In this document: positions 49,489-59,715 of the stretch, in pieces
Numbering within the stretch: the stretch's first letter is position 1
Layout of the letters: each line of letters starts with the position of its first letter
DNA from: Bittarella massiliensis (ex Durand et al. 2017)
GTDB lineage: Bacteria; Bacillota; Clostridia; Oscillospirales; Ruminococcaceae
Reading direction: 5' to 3'
Length of the DNA stretch: 64,000 bases
Assembly (NCBI RefSeq): GCF_017566145.1
Contig: NZ_JABFCL010000001.1
Span: forward strand, 1 to 64,000
Made by a program: the position numbers and the translations under genes
Notes under the pieces: model-generated
Told to the model about the DNA's origin: nothing
The model's input: only the letters and a program-made list of their open reading frames with translations
The model's database searches: none

Positions 49489-51859
49489 AAAGAGCCGCTA
49501 TGTTCTTCTGGACGGGGCCATGGGCACCGTTCTGCAGGATGCAGGGCTGCCTCTGGGCGGGCGGCCGGAACTTCTGAATTTGACCCAGCCGGATTTGATT
49601 GAGGGGGTGCACCGCCGCTATATCGAGGCGGGGGCCCAGGTGATCTACACCAACACCTTTGGCGCAAACCGCAAAAAGCTGGCGGGTTGCGGCCACGGGG
49701 TGGAGGAGGTGGTCGCTGCGGCAGTGGGCTGCGCCCGCCGGGCGGCGGCCGGCAGAGACTGCCGGGTGGCGCTGGACATCGGCCCCATCGGCGAGCTGCT
49801 GGAACCCAGCGGCAGCCTCCCCTTTGAGGAGGCGGTGGACCTCTTTCGCCAGCAGGCGCGCGCCGGGGCGGCGGCCGGGGCCGATTTGGTGGTGATCGAG
49901 ACCATGACCGACCTGTTGGAGGCCAAGGCCGCGGTGCTGGCGGTCAAAGAGGTCTGCGACCTGCCGGTCTGGGTGAGCATGACCTTTGAAAAGAGCGGGC
50001 ACACCTTCACCGGGGTCTCGATCCCCGCCATGGCCCTAACGCTGGAAGGGCTGGGGGTGCAGGCGCTGGGCATCAACTGTTCCCTGAGCCCCCGGGACAT
50101 CTATCCCCTGGCCAAGGAACTGGCCAGCTGGACCGACCTGCCCCTGATCGTCAAGGCAAACGCCGGACTGCCCAATTTAGAAGAGGGGCGCTACGACGTG
50201 TCGCCCAGCCAGTACGCCGCCGACCTGGCCCCCTTTTTGGAGCTGGGGGTCACTTTGTTGGGGGGCTGCTGCGGCACCACCCCTGCATACATCCGCCAGA
50301 TCGCGGCGCTGGTGGAGGGGAAAACCCCGCCCCGACGGGCTGTGACGCGCATCAGCGCGGTCTGCTCCCCCTCGCGGGTGGTGGCGGTGGACCGGCCGCG
50401 GGTGATCGGCGAGCGGATCAACCCCACCGGGAAAAAGCGGTTCAAAGCGGCCCTGGCCGAGGGGAATTGGGACTACATTCTGGCCCAGGGCATCTCCCAG
50501 GCGCGGGCTGGAGCCGACATTCTCGATGTGAACGTGGGGATGCCGGGCATCGACGAGCCCGCCTCCATGGAGCAGGCGGTGAAGCGGTTGCAGGCCATTT
50601 TGGACCTGCCGCTGCAGATCGACACCACCGACCCGGCGGCGCTGGAGCGGGGGTTGCGGGTCTACTGCGGCAAGCCGCTGGTCAACTCGGTCAATGGGGA
50701 GAGGGCTTCCCTCGACCGGGTGCTGCCCCTGTGCAAAAAATACGGCGCAGCGGTGGTGGGGCTCACCCTGGACGAGGGGGGCATCCCCCCCAGTGCGGAG
50801 GGACGGCTGGCTGTGGCCGAGCGGATCGTAGAGGCGGCCCTGGCGCTGGGCATTCCCAGGGAGGACATCTACATCGACTGCCTGGTACTGACGGCCTCGG
50901 CCCAGCAGGACGGGGTGATGGAGACGCTGAAGGCCGTCTCCCTGGTCAAGGAAAAGCTGGGGGTCAAGACGGTGCTGGGGGTCTCCAACATCTCCTTCGG
51001 GCTGCCGGCAAGGGAGCTGGTCAACCGCACCTTCTTGGCCATGGCCCTGCAGAGGGGGCTGGACCTGCCCATTTTAAACCCCAACGCCGCGGCCATGATG
51101 GACACGGTGCGGGCCTACCGGGTGCTGGCCAACCTGGATGTGGGGGCGGCCGGGTTCATTGCCTCTTACGGCGGGGAGAGAGAGACCGCTCCCCAGGCCA
51201 GCGCCCCTGCGGTGGAAGATGCCGAGGCGGCGGTTGCCGAGGCCATCTGTAGCGGGTTGGGGGAGCGGGCCCGGGCGTGCACCCTGACCCTGCTGAAAAA
51301 CCACCCGCCCCTGGAGATCGTCAACCGCTTCTTAATTCCCGCCCTGGACCGGGTGGGGGAGGCATTTGAGAGGGGGAACCTGTTTTTGCCCCAGCTCATC
51401 CAGTCGGCCGAGGCGGCGGGACGGGCCTTTGACGCGGTCAAGGGCGCCATTGCCGCGGCGGGCGGCGGCGAGGGGGGCGGCGGGCAGATCGTGCTGGCCA
51501 CCGTCAAGGGGGACATCCACGACATCGGCAAAAACATCGTCAAGGTGATTTTGGAAAACTACGGGTTTTCCGTCATCGACCTGGGGCGGGACGTGCCGGT
51601 GGGCGAGGTGGTGCGCGCCGCCAGGGAGCACCGGGTCAGGCTGGTGGGCCTCTCGGCCCTGATGACCACCACCCTGGGTAGTATGGAGGCGACCATCGCC
51701 GCCCTCAAAGCCGCCCTGCCGGCGTGCCGGGTGATGGTGGGGGGCGCGGTGCTGACCCCCGAATACGCCCAAAAAATTGGCGCGGACTACTACGCCAAGG
51801 ACGCCAAGCAGTCGGCCGACATCGCCAAAAAGCTGTTTGCAGAGGAGGAGAGAGGATGA
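49469..51859 (+). CDS. metH: Cobalamin-dependent methionine synthase, three-domain form
   Basis: A 796-residue enzyme. The homocysteine domain (about 1-300) has LLDGAMGTVLQDAG and the zinc Cys pair in LLGGCCGTTPAYI. The pterin domain (about 310-575) has IGERINPTGKKRF and DVNVGMPGID. The cap and B12 domains (about 590-796) have the base-off motif DIHDIGKNIVKVILENYGF and MVGGAVL. The fourth (activation) domain of E. coli MetH is absent and encoded by the gene just upstream. GTG 49469 follows GGGAGGG. Confidence 0.95.
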   Translation: MQNHWDEKSRYVLLDGAMGTVLQDAGLPLGGRPELLNLTQPDLIEGVHRRYIEAGAQVIYTNTFGANRKKLAGCGHGVEEVVAAAVGCARRAAAGRDCRVALDIGPIGELLEPSGSLPFEEAVDLFRQQARAGAAAGADLVVIETMTDLLEAKAAVLAVKEVCDLPVWVSMTFEKSGHTFTGVSIPAMALTLEGLGVQALGINCSLSPRDIYPLAKELASWTDLPLIVKANAGLPNLEEGRYDVSPSQYAADLAPFLELGVTLLGGCCGTTPAYIRQIAALVEGKTPPRRAVTRISAVCSPSRVVAVDRPRVIGERINPTGKKRFKAALAEGNWDYILAQGISQARAGADILDVNVGMPGIDEPASMEQAVKRLQAILDLPLQIDTTDPAALERGLRVYCGKPLVNSVNGERASLDRVLPLCKKYGAAVVGLTLDEGGIPPSAEGRLAVAERIVEAALALGIPREDIYIDCLVLTASAQQDGVMETLKAVSLVKEKLGVKTVLGVSNISFGLPARELVNRTFLAMALQRGLDLPILNPNAAAMMDTVRAYRVLANLDVGAAGFIASYGGERETAPQASAPAVEDAEAAVAEAICSGLGERARACTLTLLKNHPPLEIVNRFLIPALDRVGEAFERGNLFLPQLIQSAEAAGRAFDAVKGAIAAAGGGEGGGGQIVLATVKGDIHDIGKNIVKVILENYGFSVIDLGRDVPVGEVVRAAREHRVRLVGLSALMTTTLGSMEATIAALKAALPACRVMVGGAVLTPEYAQKIGADYYAKDAKQSADIAKKLFAEEERG

Positions 51860-52686
51860 CCGCCGAGATATGGGGCACACCGGTGGCCTATGAGGAGCGG
51901 GGCGAGGGGAGGCCCCTGGTGGCGATTCACGGCTGGACTGGCTGCCGCCTGCAGATGACCGAGCGCCTGGAGCCGGTGTTTGCCGAACTGCCGGGGTACC
52001 GGCGCATCTACCTGGATCTGCCGGGGATGGGGGAGACCCCGCCCTGCACGCGGGTGCGAAACACCGACGAGATGCTGGCCTTTGTGCGCGCTTTCATCGA
52101 CCGGGTGGTGGGGGAGAGTACCCCCTATCTGGTGGCGGGCCATTCCTACGGCGGGTATCTTGTGCGGGGGTTGCTGGCGGCGGAGGGCAGCCGGGCGGCC
52201 GGAGGCATCCTCCTCTGCCCGGTGGCCAACCCGGTGCACGCCCAGCGCGTCCTGCCGCCCTTTGCGCCGCTGGTGGAGGAGCCGGATTTTGTGCAGGCCT
52301 TGCCCCCGCTCGAGAGGGAGGCCTATGGCGGGGTGATCGCGGTGCAAAACCGGCGCAGTTATACGGCCTGGAAGCGGGAGATCGACGGGGTGAAAGACCG
52401 CTTTGACGCAGGCTACCTGGATGCCATCGTGCGCACCGGCTACGGCTATGCCCGGCTGCCGGAAGAGGGGAAGACCATCAGTGCGCCGGCCCTCCTCTTT
52501 TTGGGGCGGCAGGACGACGTGGTGGGATATGAGGAGATGCTCGAACTGCTGCCCCACTACCCCCGGGCCACCCTGGCCTTGCTGGAACACGCCGGGCACC
52601 AGTTGGCCATCGACCAGCCCGAGGCATTTGTGGCCATGAGCCGCTGTTGGCTGAAAAAGTGGGAGGGAGAACACCCGCGGCGATAA
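51856..52686 (+). CDS. Alpha/beta hydrolase
   Basis: A 276-residue serine hydrolase with AIHGWTGCRLQM near residue 25 (oxyanion region), nucleophile elbow VAGHSYGGYL near 95, acidic residue in FLGRQDDVVGYEEM near 220 and catalytic His in EHAGHQLAIDQP near 248. Substrate unknown. ATG 51856 overlaps the metH stop (ATGA), so it is the last gene of the methionine operon. Confidence 0.9.
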   Translation: MTAEIWGTPVAYEERGEGRPLVAIHGWTGCRLQMTERLEPVFAELPGYRRIYLDLPGMGETPPCTRVRNTDEMLAFVRAFIDRVVGESTPYLVAGHSYGGYLVRGLLAAEGSRAAGGILLCPVANPVHAQRVLPPFAPLVEEPDFVQALPPLEREAYGGVIAVQNRRSYTAWKREIDGVKDRFDAGYLDAIVRTGYGYARLPEEGKTISAPALLFLGRQDDVVGYEEMLELLPHYPRATLALLEHAGHQLAIDQPEAFVAMSRCWLKKWEGEHPRR

Positions 52687-52695
52687 GAGAGGAGA

Positions 52696-52736
52696 AAAGG
52701 GCCCCCGCCGGACAATCTGTCCGGCGGGGGCCCTTT
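52696..52736. terminator. Very strong intrinsic terminator
   Basis: Perfect 19-bp arms (52696-52714 and 52718-52736) with a three-base loop, T-rich on both sides; it ends the methionine operon and the convergent HAD gene. Confidence 0.9.
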
Positions 52737-52747
52737 GGGATAACGGT

Positions 52748-53422
52748 TTAGTCCTCCAGCAGTTCGGCAAAGCCCTCGATGTGGCGGTCGGCGAGGGCGC
52801 AGATCTGCGGCCAATCCTCTCTGGCGGTCTCGTCAAAGATGGCGCAAACCTGGAATCCGGCTTTTTTGGCCGTCTCGATGGCGTAGAGGCTGTCCTCAAA
52901 GACGGTGCACTGGGCGGGGGGGAGGCCGATGCACTCGGCCGCGCGCAGAAAGATGTCGGGGTCTCGTTTGCTGATGCCGGTCTCCTGCGCGGTGAGGAAG
53001 AAATCCAGCTGGTCCCAGAGACCCAGCCGCTCCAGGGCGGCGCGGGAGAAATCGCGCCCGGTCATGGTGGCGATGCCCACCTTGGCGCCGCTTTGGTGCA
53101 GGGCCTGCAGGTATTGGGGGACCATGGGTTTGCACGCGATCTCCCCCTCATAGGCCGCGCCGATGCGCAGCAGCCAGCGGTCAAAAACGTCCTGTGCAGT
53201 GGCGTCGAGGTTATAGCGGTCGACGAGGTACTGGGCGCGGTCGATGAGCTTTTTGTCGGTCATCAGCGCCCTTGCCTCCTCCTCCTGCGCCTGGGTGAGG
53301 GTGAGGCCCCACTCCTTTAGCACCGCAAAGTCCCACACCCGCCAGTGGTGCATGGAGTCAAGCAGGGTGCCGTCCATGTCAAAAATGGCCCCTTTGACGG
53401 GAAAGTCTGCTCTGCACTTCAT
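52748..53422 (-). CDS. HAD-superfamily phosphatase (beta-phosphoglucomutase-like)
   Basis: A 224-residue HAD hydrolase with motif I FDMDGTLLDS (residues 14-23), a helical cap (about 30-90), motif II VGIATMTGRD, motif III Lys in GISKRDPDIFLRAA and motif IV VFEDSLYAIETAKKAG. It acts on small sugar or nucleotide phosphates; the exact substrate is unknown. Transcribed alone from an extended -10 promoter. Confidence 0.9.
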   Translation of the reverse strand: MKCRADFPVKGAIFDMDGTLLDSMHHWRVWDFAVLKEWGLTLTQAQEEEARALMTDKKLIDRAQYLVDRYNLDATAQDVFDRWLLRIGAAYEGEIACKPMVPQYLQALHQSGAKVGIATMTGRDFSRAALERLGLWDQLDFFLTAQETGISKRDPDIFLRAAECIGLPPAQCTVFEDSLYAIETAKKAGFQVCAIFDETAREDWPQICALADRHIEGFAELLED

Positions 53423-53457
53423 TGCGAATATGCCCCCTTAAACAATTTATTTTTCCC

Positions 53458-53463
53458 AGTATA
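53458..53463 (-). promoter_or_regulatory. Extended -10 promoter of the HAD gene
   Basis: The minus strand reads TGC-TATACT about 35 bases before the start. Confidence 0.55.
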
Positions 53464-53605
53464 GCACAAAATTGCAAAAAAGGAAAAACGTTTCCATCGG
53501 TGCGGGATAAAATGTCTGCTCTTTTTTGCTCCTCACGCGCATAGGGTGAGAGAGGCGCCTGCCCAGAGAAAGGGAGGCGCGAGAGGGAAAGGGGGAGAGA
53601 GGACA

Positions 53606-54562
53606 ATGTGGTGGATGTTGGCACTGGCTGCGGCGGTGGGGGAGATCTACACCGCTGTAAAGCTGGCCTATTACGGGGAGCTGTGGGGGCGGGCCCGCGG
53701 TGGGGAGCCCACGGCCTGGATGGCGGCGGCCGCCGCCCTGCCCCTCTGGGGGGCGGCCCTCTGGGCCGGGTGGTCCCGGCGGGCAGACCTGGTTTTGGGC
53801 GGCGTGGGCGGGGCGCTGCTGCTCTGGGCGGTGGCCGGGGGTTGCGCCCTGTTGACGGCGCTGGAGACGGCCTTTTCGTGGGGGGACATCAGCGGCCGCC
53901 GGGTGCTCTGCCTGTTGGGGGGCTGTGGGACGGTGATTCTGCTGCCCGCCTTTGGAATGGACATCCCCCTGGGAACGGTGGGGGCGCTGACGCCGGTGCT
54001 CCTGCTGCTGGGCGGGGTGGAGTGGACCTACCGGCGGGAACTGCGGCGAGCGCCTGCCCGGGCGCTGACAGACGGTCGGCTGCGGGGGTTCCGCCTCTGG
54101 TGGCGGGTGGGGGTGCTGGCGGAGGCGGCCTTTTTGGGCGGTCTCTTCCTCTGCTGCGGCCTCTCCCATCTGCTGGGGGGCGGGGCTGCCACTCCCCTGT
54201 GGGCGGCCCTTTTTCTGGGGGCGCCTCTTTCGGCGCCAGCAGTTGTCTGTTGGGGAAAACTGGTGCGGCGAGGGGAGAGCACCCGGCTGGCCCCCTTCCT
54301 GCTTCGCCTGGGGTGGATGGGGCTGTTGGCCCTTCCCCTGTCAGACCTGGCCTGCCGGGGGGAGAGTGTCTACCGCTTTGACGCGCCCGCCCTGCTGCTC
54401 TGGCTGCTCTGCCTCTACGCCCTGGCGGCCCTCTTCTGGTGTCTGCGGCTGCTGCGCCGCAGGGAGCGCAGCGGGGCGGTGCTCCTGACCTGCCGGATTC
54501 TCTGTATCTGTCTGCCGCTGTGCGCCCTCCTCTTTTTCTGGTTGGGGCTTCGGCGAAGTTGA
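53606..54562 (+). CDS. Polytopic membrane protein of unknown family
   Basis: A 318-residue, very hydrophobic protein with about nine predicted helices and short basic loops (RRELRRAPARALTDGRLRG near residue 145). Topology and length resemble the membrane anchor subunits of DMSO-reductase-type enzymes (DmsC), but no catalytic or iron-sulfur subunit is adjacent and I see no heme-ligand pattern I trust. ATG 53606 follows GGAGAGAGGACA. The in-frame start at 53546 adds a basic low-complexity tail and is rejected. Confidence 0.7.
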   Translation: MWWMLALAAAVGEIYTAVKLAYYGELWGRARGGEPTAWMAAAAALPLWGAALWAGWSRRADLVLGGVGGALLLWAVAGGCALLTALETAFSWGDISGRRVLCLLGGCGTVILLPAFGMDIPLGTVGALTPVLLLLGGVEWTYRRELRRAPARALTDGRLRGFRLWWRVGVLAEAAFLGGLFLCCGLSHLLGGGAATPLWAALFLGAPLSAPAVVCWGKLVRRGESTRLAPFLLRLGWMGLLALPLSDLACRGESVYRFDAPALLLWLLCLYALAALFWCLRLLRRRERSGAVLLTCRILCICLPLCALLFFWLGLRRS

Positions 54563-54691
54563 GGCGCCGGGGAAAGGGGGGCATTTCGGCAAATCGCCCA
54601 ATTGCCGAAAAAAGGGCGTCCTTTTCACCGGCCGCGCAAAAGAGGGCCGCCAAACGCGGCGGATTTTGGCGGCGGGGAATCACCTTTTCAA

Positions 54692-54721
54692 TTGCGTCCC
54701 CGACGGCGCCCGTGCTATAAT
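54692..54721 (+). promoter_or_regulatory. Promoter of the PfkB-family kinase gene
   Basis: TTGCGT (54692-54697), 18 bases, TATAAT (54716-54721), within the extended -10 block CGTGC-TATAAT-AGG. Confidence 0.68.
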
Positions 54722-54780
54722 AGGGGCAGAAATTGCGCCGAGCGCGGCGAAATATATGCCACAGAAAGGGACGCGCGAAC

Positions 54781-55785
54781 ATGGTACAGCTGAAAACAGA
54801 GAAACCCATCCTCTGCCTGGGGGATGTAAACCCCGACATCATTCTGCCCTACGGCGAATCCCGCCAGATCATGGACGCGGTCGCCCGGGGCGAGGCCGAC
54901 GTCAACAGCCCCCGCCCGGAAATTTCTGTACAGGGCGGCGGTTCGGTGGGCAACACCGCTTCCGGCCTGGGACGGCTGGGGATGCCGGTCTTTTTCGCCG
55001 GGATGGCGGGCCACGACTCCTTTGGCCAGTTCATCAAGGAGGACTTTGAAAAGGACGGGGTGGACACCCGCTACCTGACCCTCAACCCCGACATCCCCAC
55101 CGTCATCATCATGGCGGTGGTGGGGGAGGACAAAAACCGGGTCATCTACGTCTACCCGCCAGAAAATCCCTCCCATCTGCAGTTGCGGCCGCAGGACCTG
55201 CCAGACGAGATCATCCCCCAGATCGGCTGGGTGCACACCACCGGCTTTATGCTGCGGGACAACCCGGCGGCCGACACGGTGATCGGCTTTATGGAAAAGT
55301 GCGCGGCGGCGGGGATCTTGGTCTCCTTTGACCTGAATCTGCGCATCGAGACAAACCCCCTCACCGAGGAGTTCCAGCAGAGGGTGATGCGGATCGTCAA
55401 CATCTCCAACCTGCTGCTGGGCTCCGGGGTGGAGGAGTACATGCCCCTCACCGGCAAGGGCGACCCGGAGGCGGCGGCCCGGTCTCTGGTGACCCCTGAC
55501 CGGGTGGTCATCTCCCGCGCCGGGGCGGCCGGCGTTCACTACTACACCGACGAGGAGGAGGGCTTCCTGCCCACCTTTGACGTGGAGGTGGTGGACACGG
55601 TGGGCGCGGGCGACGGCTTCAACGCCGGCTTCATCTCGGCGGCGGCCCGCGGCCTTCCTCTGCGCGACTGCGTGGACTGGGGCAACGCCACCGCCTGCTA
55701 CACCATCTCCCACAAGGGGGCGCGCACCGTCCCGCCGCGGGAGGTCATTGAGAAATTTATGAGAGACGTTCCCTATATCGGCTAG
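54781..55785 (+). CDS. PfkB-family carbohydrate kinase
   Basis: A 334-residue ribokinase-type kinase: LCLGDVNPDIILPYGES at the start, GGGSVGNTASGLGRLG (sugar site) near residue 57, and the PfkB signature DTVGAGDGFNAGF near residue 277 with the catalytic Asp. ADP- or ATP-dependent sugar phosphorylation in the cytoplasm; the sugar is unknown. ATG 54781 is 60 bases downstream of its promoter; an upstream in-frame start at 54733 has no ribosome site. Single-gene transcript. Confidence 0.92.
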   Translation: MVQLKTEKPILCLGDVNPDIILPYGESRQIMDAVARGEADVNSPRPEISVQGGGSVGNTASGLGRLGMPVFFAGMAGHDSFGQFIKEDFEKDGVDTRYLTLNPDIPTVIIMAVVGEDKNRVIYVYPPENPSHLQLRPQDLPDEIIPQIGWVHTTGFMLRDNPAADTVIGFMEKCAAAGILVSFDLNLRIETNPLTEEFQQRVMRIVNISNLLLGSGVEEYMPLTGKGDPEAAARSLVTPDRVVISRAGAAGVHYYTDEEEGFLPTFDVEVVDTVGAGDGFNAGFISAAARGLPLRDCVDWGNATACYTISHKGARTVPPREVIEKFMRDVPYIG

Positions 55786-55796
55786 AGGAGGCGAGA

Positions 55797-55832
55797 GGGG
55801 CCCGGCTGCTTTTGGCGGCCGGGCCCTTTTTT
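55797..55832 (+). terminator. Terminator of the PfkB gene
   Basis: GGGGCCCGGC and GCCGGGCCC arms, then six T. Confidence 0.88.
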
Positions 55833-55852
55833 GCCCTTTGAAAGACCGCCTC

Positions 55853-55881
55853 TTTTCAAACGGGGTCAGATGCCGTATAAT
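55853..55881 (+). promoter_or_regulatory. comB promoter
   Basis: TTTTCA (55853-55858), 17 bases, TATAAT (55876-55881). Confidence 0.62.
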
Positions 55882-55918
55882 AAGCCGGAGTCAAGAGAAG
55901 GACAGGTGATCTGACGAG

Positions 55919-56665
55919 ATGCAAGTGACAGTATACGCCCAACACGACTTTGTCGACCCACAGCAGCTGGCCGGCAGCACAGCGGTGGTGATCGACACCT
56001 TCCGCGCCACTTCCACCGTCACGGCGGCTTTGGAAAACGGCTGTGCGGCGGTGATCCCAGTCGCCCACAAGGAGGACGCCTTCCGCCTGCGCAGGGAGGT
56101 GCCCGCCTACCGGGAGGCCCTGTTGGGGGGCGAGCGCAAAACCCGGATCATTCCCGGATTTGACTGCGGCAACTCCCCCCTGGAGTACACCCGGGCGCGA
56201 ATCGGGGGGCGAGTGCTCATCCTCTCCACCACCAACGGCACCAAGGCGGTGGCCAAGGCCGCGCAGGCCAGCGCCATCTACCTGGGCTGTCTCAACAACG
56301 CCGAGGCGGTGGCAAAGCGCCTCTGGCGGCGGGGGGAGGATGTGCAGATCGTCTGCGCGGGTACCAAGGGGAATTTTTCCTTGGAAGACGTGGTGAGCGC
56401 CGGGGCGATGATTCACTACCTAAAGCTTTGGGGCGGCGGCGAAGTCACCTGCAACGACCTGGGCTACACTGCCTGGAAGATGTTTGAGGGCTACGGGGCA
56501 GATATGGACACCCTGTTGCGCCCCACCCGCCACTACGGCACCATGCTCAAAAACAACCTGGCAGAGGACATTGCCTACTGCATACAGCTCAACATCAGCC
56601 AATCGGTCCCCGTCTGTCAAAACGGACAGGTGGTTTTGGCGTCAAAAGAGGAGGAGACGAGATGA
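55919..56665 (+). CDS. comB: 2-phosphosulfolactate phosphatase (ComB family)
   Basis: A 248-residue Mg-dependent phosphatase of the ComB fold. Family segments are VVIDTFRATSTVTAAL near residue 20, FDCGNSPLEY near 81, LSTTNGTKAV near 103, CAGTKGNFSLEDVVSAGAM near 148 and the C-terminal NLAEDIAYCIQLN. In methanogens ComB works in coenzyme M synthesis; most bacterial homologues lack ComA and ComC, as here, and have unknown substrates. Overlaps the next gene (ATGA). Confidence 0.9.
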   Translation: MQVTVYAQHDFVDPQQLAGSTAVVIDTFRATSTVTAALENGCAAVIPVAHKEDAFRLRREVPAYREALLGGERKTRIIPGFDCGNSPLEYTRARIGGRVLILSTTNGTKAVAKAAQASAIYLGCLNNAEAVAKRLWRRGEDVQIVCAGTKGNFSLEDVVSAGAMIHYLKLWGGGEVTCNDLGYTAWKMFEGYGADMDTLLRPTRHYGTMLKNNLAEDIAYCIQLNISQSVPVCQNGQVVLASKEEETR

Positions 56666-57891
56666 AGGAGATCAGGCCCTATCCGGCCACAGCGGTGAGC
56701 CCCAAGGCAGAGGCGTCGATCCTGCGGGGACACCCCTGGATATACGACACCGAGGTGCGCCAGGCGGGGGAGGACTGCCTGGACGGCGAACTGGTGGACG
56801 TCTTTGGCCCCAAGGGCGGATATCTGGGGACCGGCTTTTTCAACAGCCACTCCAAAATCCGCATCCGGCTGCTCTCCCGCAACGCCAACGACCGCTTTGA
56901 CAATGCCTTTTGGGAGCGGCGGCTGCGCTACGCCTGGGACTACCGCAAGGCGGTGATGGGCGCGGATATCCGCTGCTGCCGCCTCATCTTTGGCGAGGCC
57001 GACGCCCTTCCCGGGCTGACGGTGGACCGGTTTGACAACATCCTGGTGGCCCAGACCCTCTCGCTGGGGATGGAGCGGCGCAAGGGTCTGCTCTTTTCGC
57101 TGCTCTACAAAATACTGACCGAGGACGGCCAGAAAATCGACGGCGTCTACGAGCGAAACGACGTGTCCATCCGCCGTCTGGAGGGGATGGAGGAGGGCAA
57201 GGGCTTTTATCCCCTGGACGGTGTCCCCCTCCCCGCACAGACCCGGACCGAGATTGTCGAAAACGGGATCACCTATCGGGTGGACTTTGCAAACGGCCAG
57301 AAGACCGGCTTCTTTTTGGACCAGAAGTACAACCGCCAGGCGGTGGCAAAGCTGGCGGCGGGGCGGCGGGTACTGGACTGCTTTACCCACACCGGCAGTT
57401 TTGCCCTCAACGCCGCCAAGGGCGGGGCCGAGTGGGTGGAGGCGGTGGACGTCTCCGCCTCCGCCGTGGAGATGGCGCGGGAGAACGCCCGCCGCAACGG
57501 CTTGGAGGGGAAGATGGGCTTTGCGGTGGCAAACGTCTTTGATCTGCTGCCGGCCCTGGCCAAGGAGAAACGGGGGAGCTATGACTTCATCATCCTCGAC
57601 CCGCCGGCCTTTACCAAATCCCGCCACACGGTGCACGGGGCCGAGCGGGGCTATAAGGAGATCAACTACCGGGCAATGAAGCTGCTGCCCCGGGGCGGGT
57701 ATCTGGCCACCTGTTCCTGTTCTCACTTCATGAAAGACGAACTCTTTCGCAAGATGCTCGTCAGCGCCGCGGCGGACGCCCAGGTCTCTCTCCGGCAGAT
57801 CGAGGCACGCCAGCAGGCCCCCGACCACCCCATCCTCTGGAATGTGCCCGAGACCGACTACCTGAAGTTCTACCTCTTTCAGGTAGTATAG
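56662..57891 (+). CDS. Class I rRNA methyltransferase (RlmI family, PUA plus methyltransferase)
   Basis: A 409-residue SAM-dependent methyltransferase. A PUA-like N-terminal domain (about 1-80, RGHPWIYDTEV) is followed by GLTVDRFDNILVAQTL, FANGQKTGFFLDQKYNR, the SAM motif CFTHTGSFALNAAKGGA near residue 235 and the catalytic ILDPPAFTKSRHTVHGA. E. coli RlmI methylates C1962 of 23S rRNA. Coupled to comB by a 4-base overlap. Confidence 0.92.
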   Translation: MKEIRPYPATAVSPKAEASILRGHPWIYDTEVRQAGEDCLDGELVDVFGPKGGYLGTGFFNSHSKIRIRLLSRNANDRFDNAFWERRLRYAWDYRKAVMGADIRCCRLIFGEADALPGLTVDRFDNILVAQTLSLGMERRKGLLFSLLYKILTEDGQKIDGVYERNDVSIRRLEGMEEGKGFYPLDGVPLPAQTRTEIVENGITYRVDFANGQKTGFFLDQKYNRQAVAKLAAGRRVLDCFTHTGSFALNAAKGGAEWVEAVDVSASAVEMARENARRNGLEGKMGFAVANVFDLLPALAKEKRGSYDFIILDPPAFTKSRHTVHGAERGYKEINYRAMKLLPRGGYLATCSCSHFMKDELFRKMLVSAAADAQVSLRQIEARQQAPDHPILWNVPETDYLKFYLFQVV

Positions 57892-57945
57892 GAGCTGTGA
57901 GAAGAGGGGAGGCACTGCCTTTCTCTGGCGGAATCTCCCTTTTTG

Positions 57946-57974
57946 TTGTATTGGGCGGAATTTTGTACTATACT
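57946..57974 (+). promoter_or_regulatory. asnS promoter
   Basis: TTGTAT (57946-57951), 17 bases, TATACT (57969-57974). The leader is only about 30 bases, too short for a T-box. Confidence 0.75.
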
Positions 57975-58012
57975 AATAAAGCTATCAACTGATTTTTGGA
58001 GGCTACTGCACT

Positions 58013-59407
<1,395 letters not shown>

Positions 59408-59423
59408 TTAAAAGGGACAGACG

Positions 59424-59462
59424 AGCGCCGGACAGGCCCCAAAAGGGCTTGCCCGGCGCTTT
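59424..59462 (+). terminator. asnS terminator
   Basis: AGCGCCGG and CCGGCGCT arms with an inner GCCC/GGGC pairing, then TTT. Confidence 0.72.
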
Positions 59463-59570
59463 GCCTTGGGAAAAACAGAAAAAGGAAGCATTGACGATTG
59501 TGAGAAATTTGAAGAAATGTAACTTTTTAACTTGCACTTTTATATAACTGGATAAATGTATGAATTGGGG

Positions 59571-59599
59571 TTGCAGCCGATAAAATAAGGGTATATAAT
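59571..59599 (+). promoter_or_regulatory. Promoter of the aminotransferase gene
   Basis: TTGCAG (59571-59576), 17 bases, TATAAT (59594-59599). It lies in an AT-rich stretch of about 200 bases. The 308-base gap from 59408 holds this promoter, the asnS terminator and the repeats at 59635. Confidence 0.78.
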
Positions 59600-59634
59600 A
59601 ATCGACAAAGATAAAAGTTGGAAAAAGTTCCTGC

Positions 59635-59666
59635 AAATTGCAAGTTTTTCATTTTTGAAATTGCAA
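59635..59666 (+). repeat. Two direct repeats AAATTGCAA
   Basis: AAATTGCAA at 59635-59643 and 59658-59666, 23 bases apart (about two helical turns), in the transcribed leader of the aminotransferase. Possible regulator sites on one face of the DNA. Confidence 0.45.
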
Positions 59667-59715
59667 TACAGGGCGGTTTTTTTCACCTTGAGCGAGTTTG
59701 TGGGAGGCAGGAGAG

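Noticed and set aside
57975..58012. T-box before asnS
   Set aside because: Only about 38 bases separate the promoter and start; no T-box motif or terminator.
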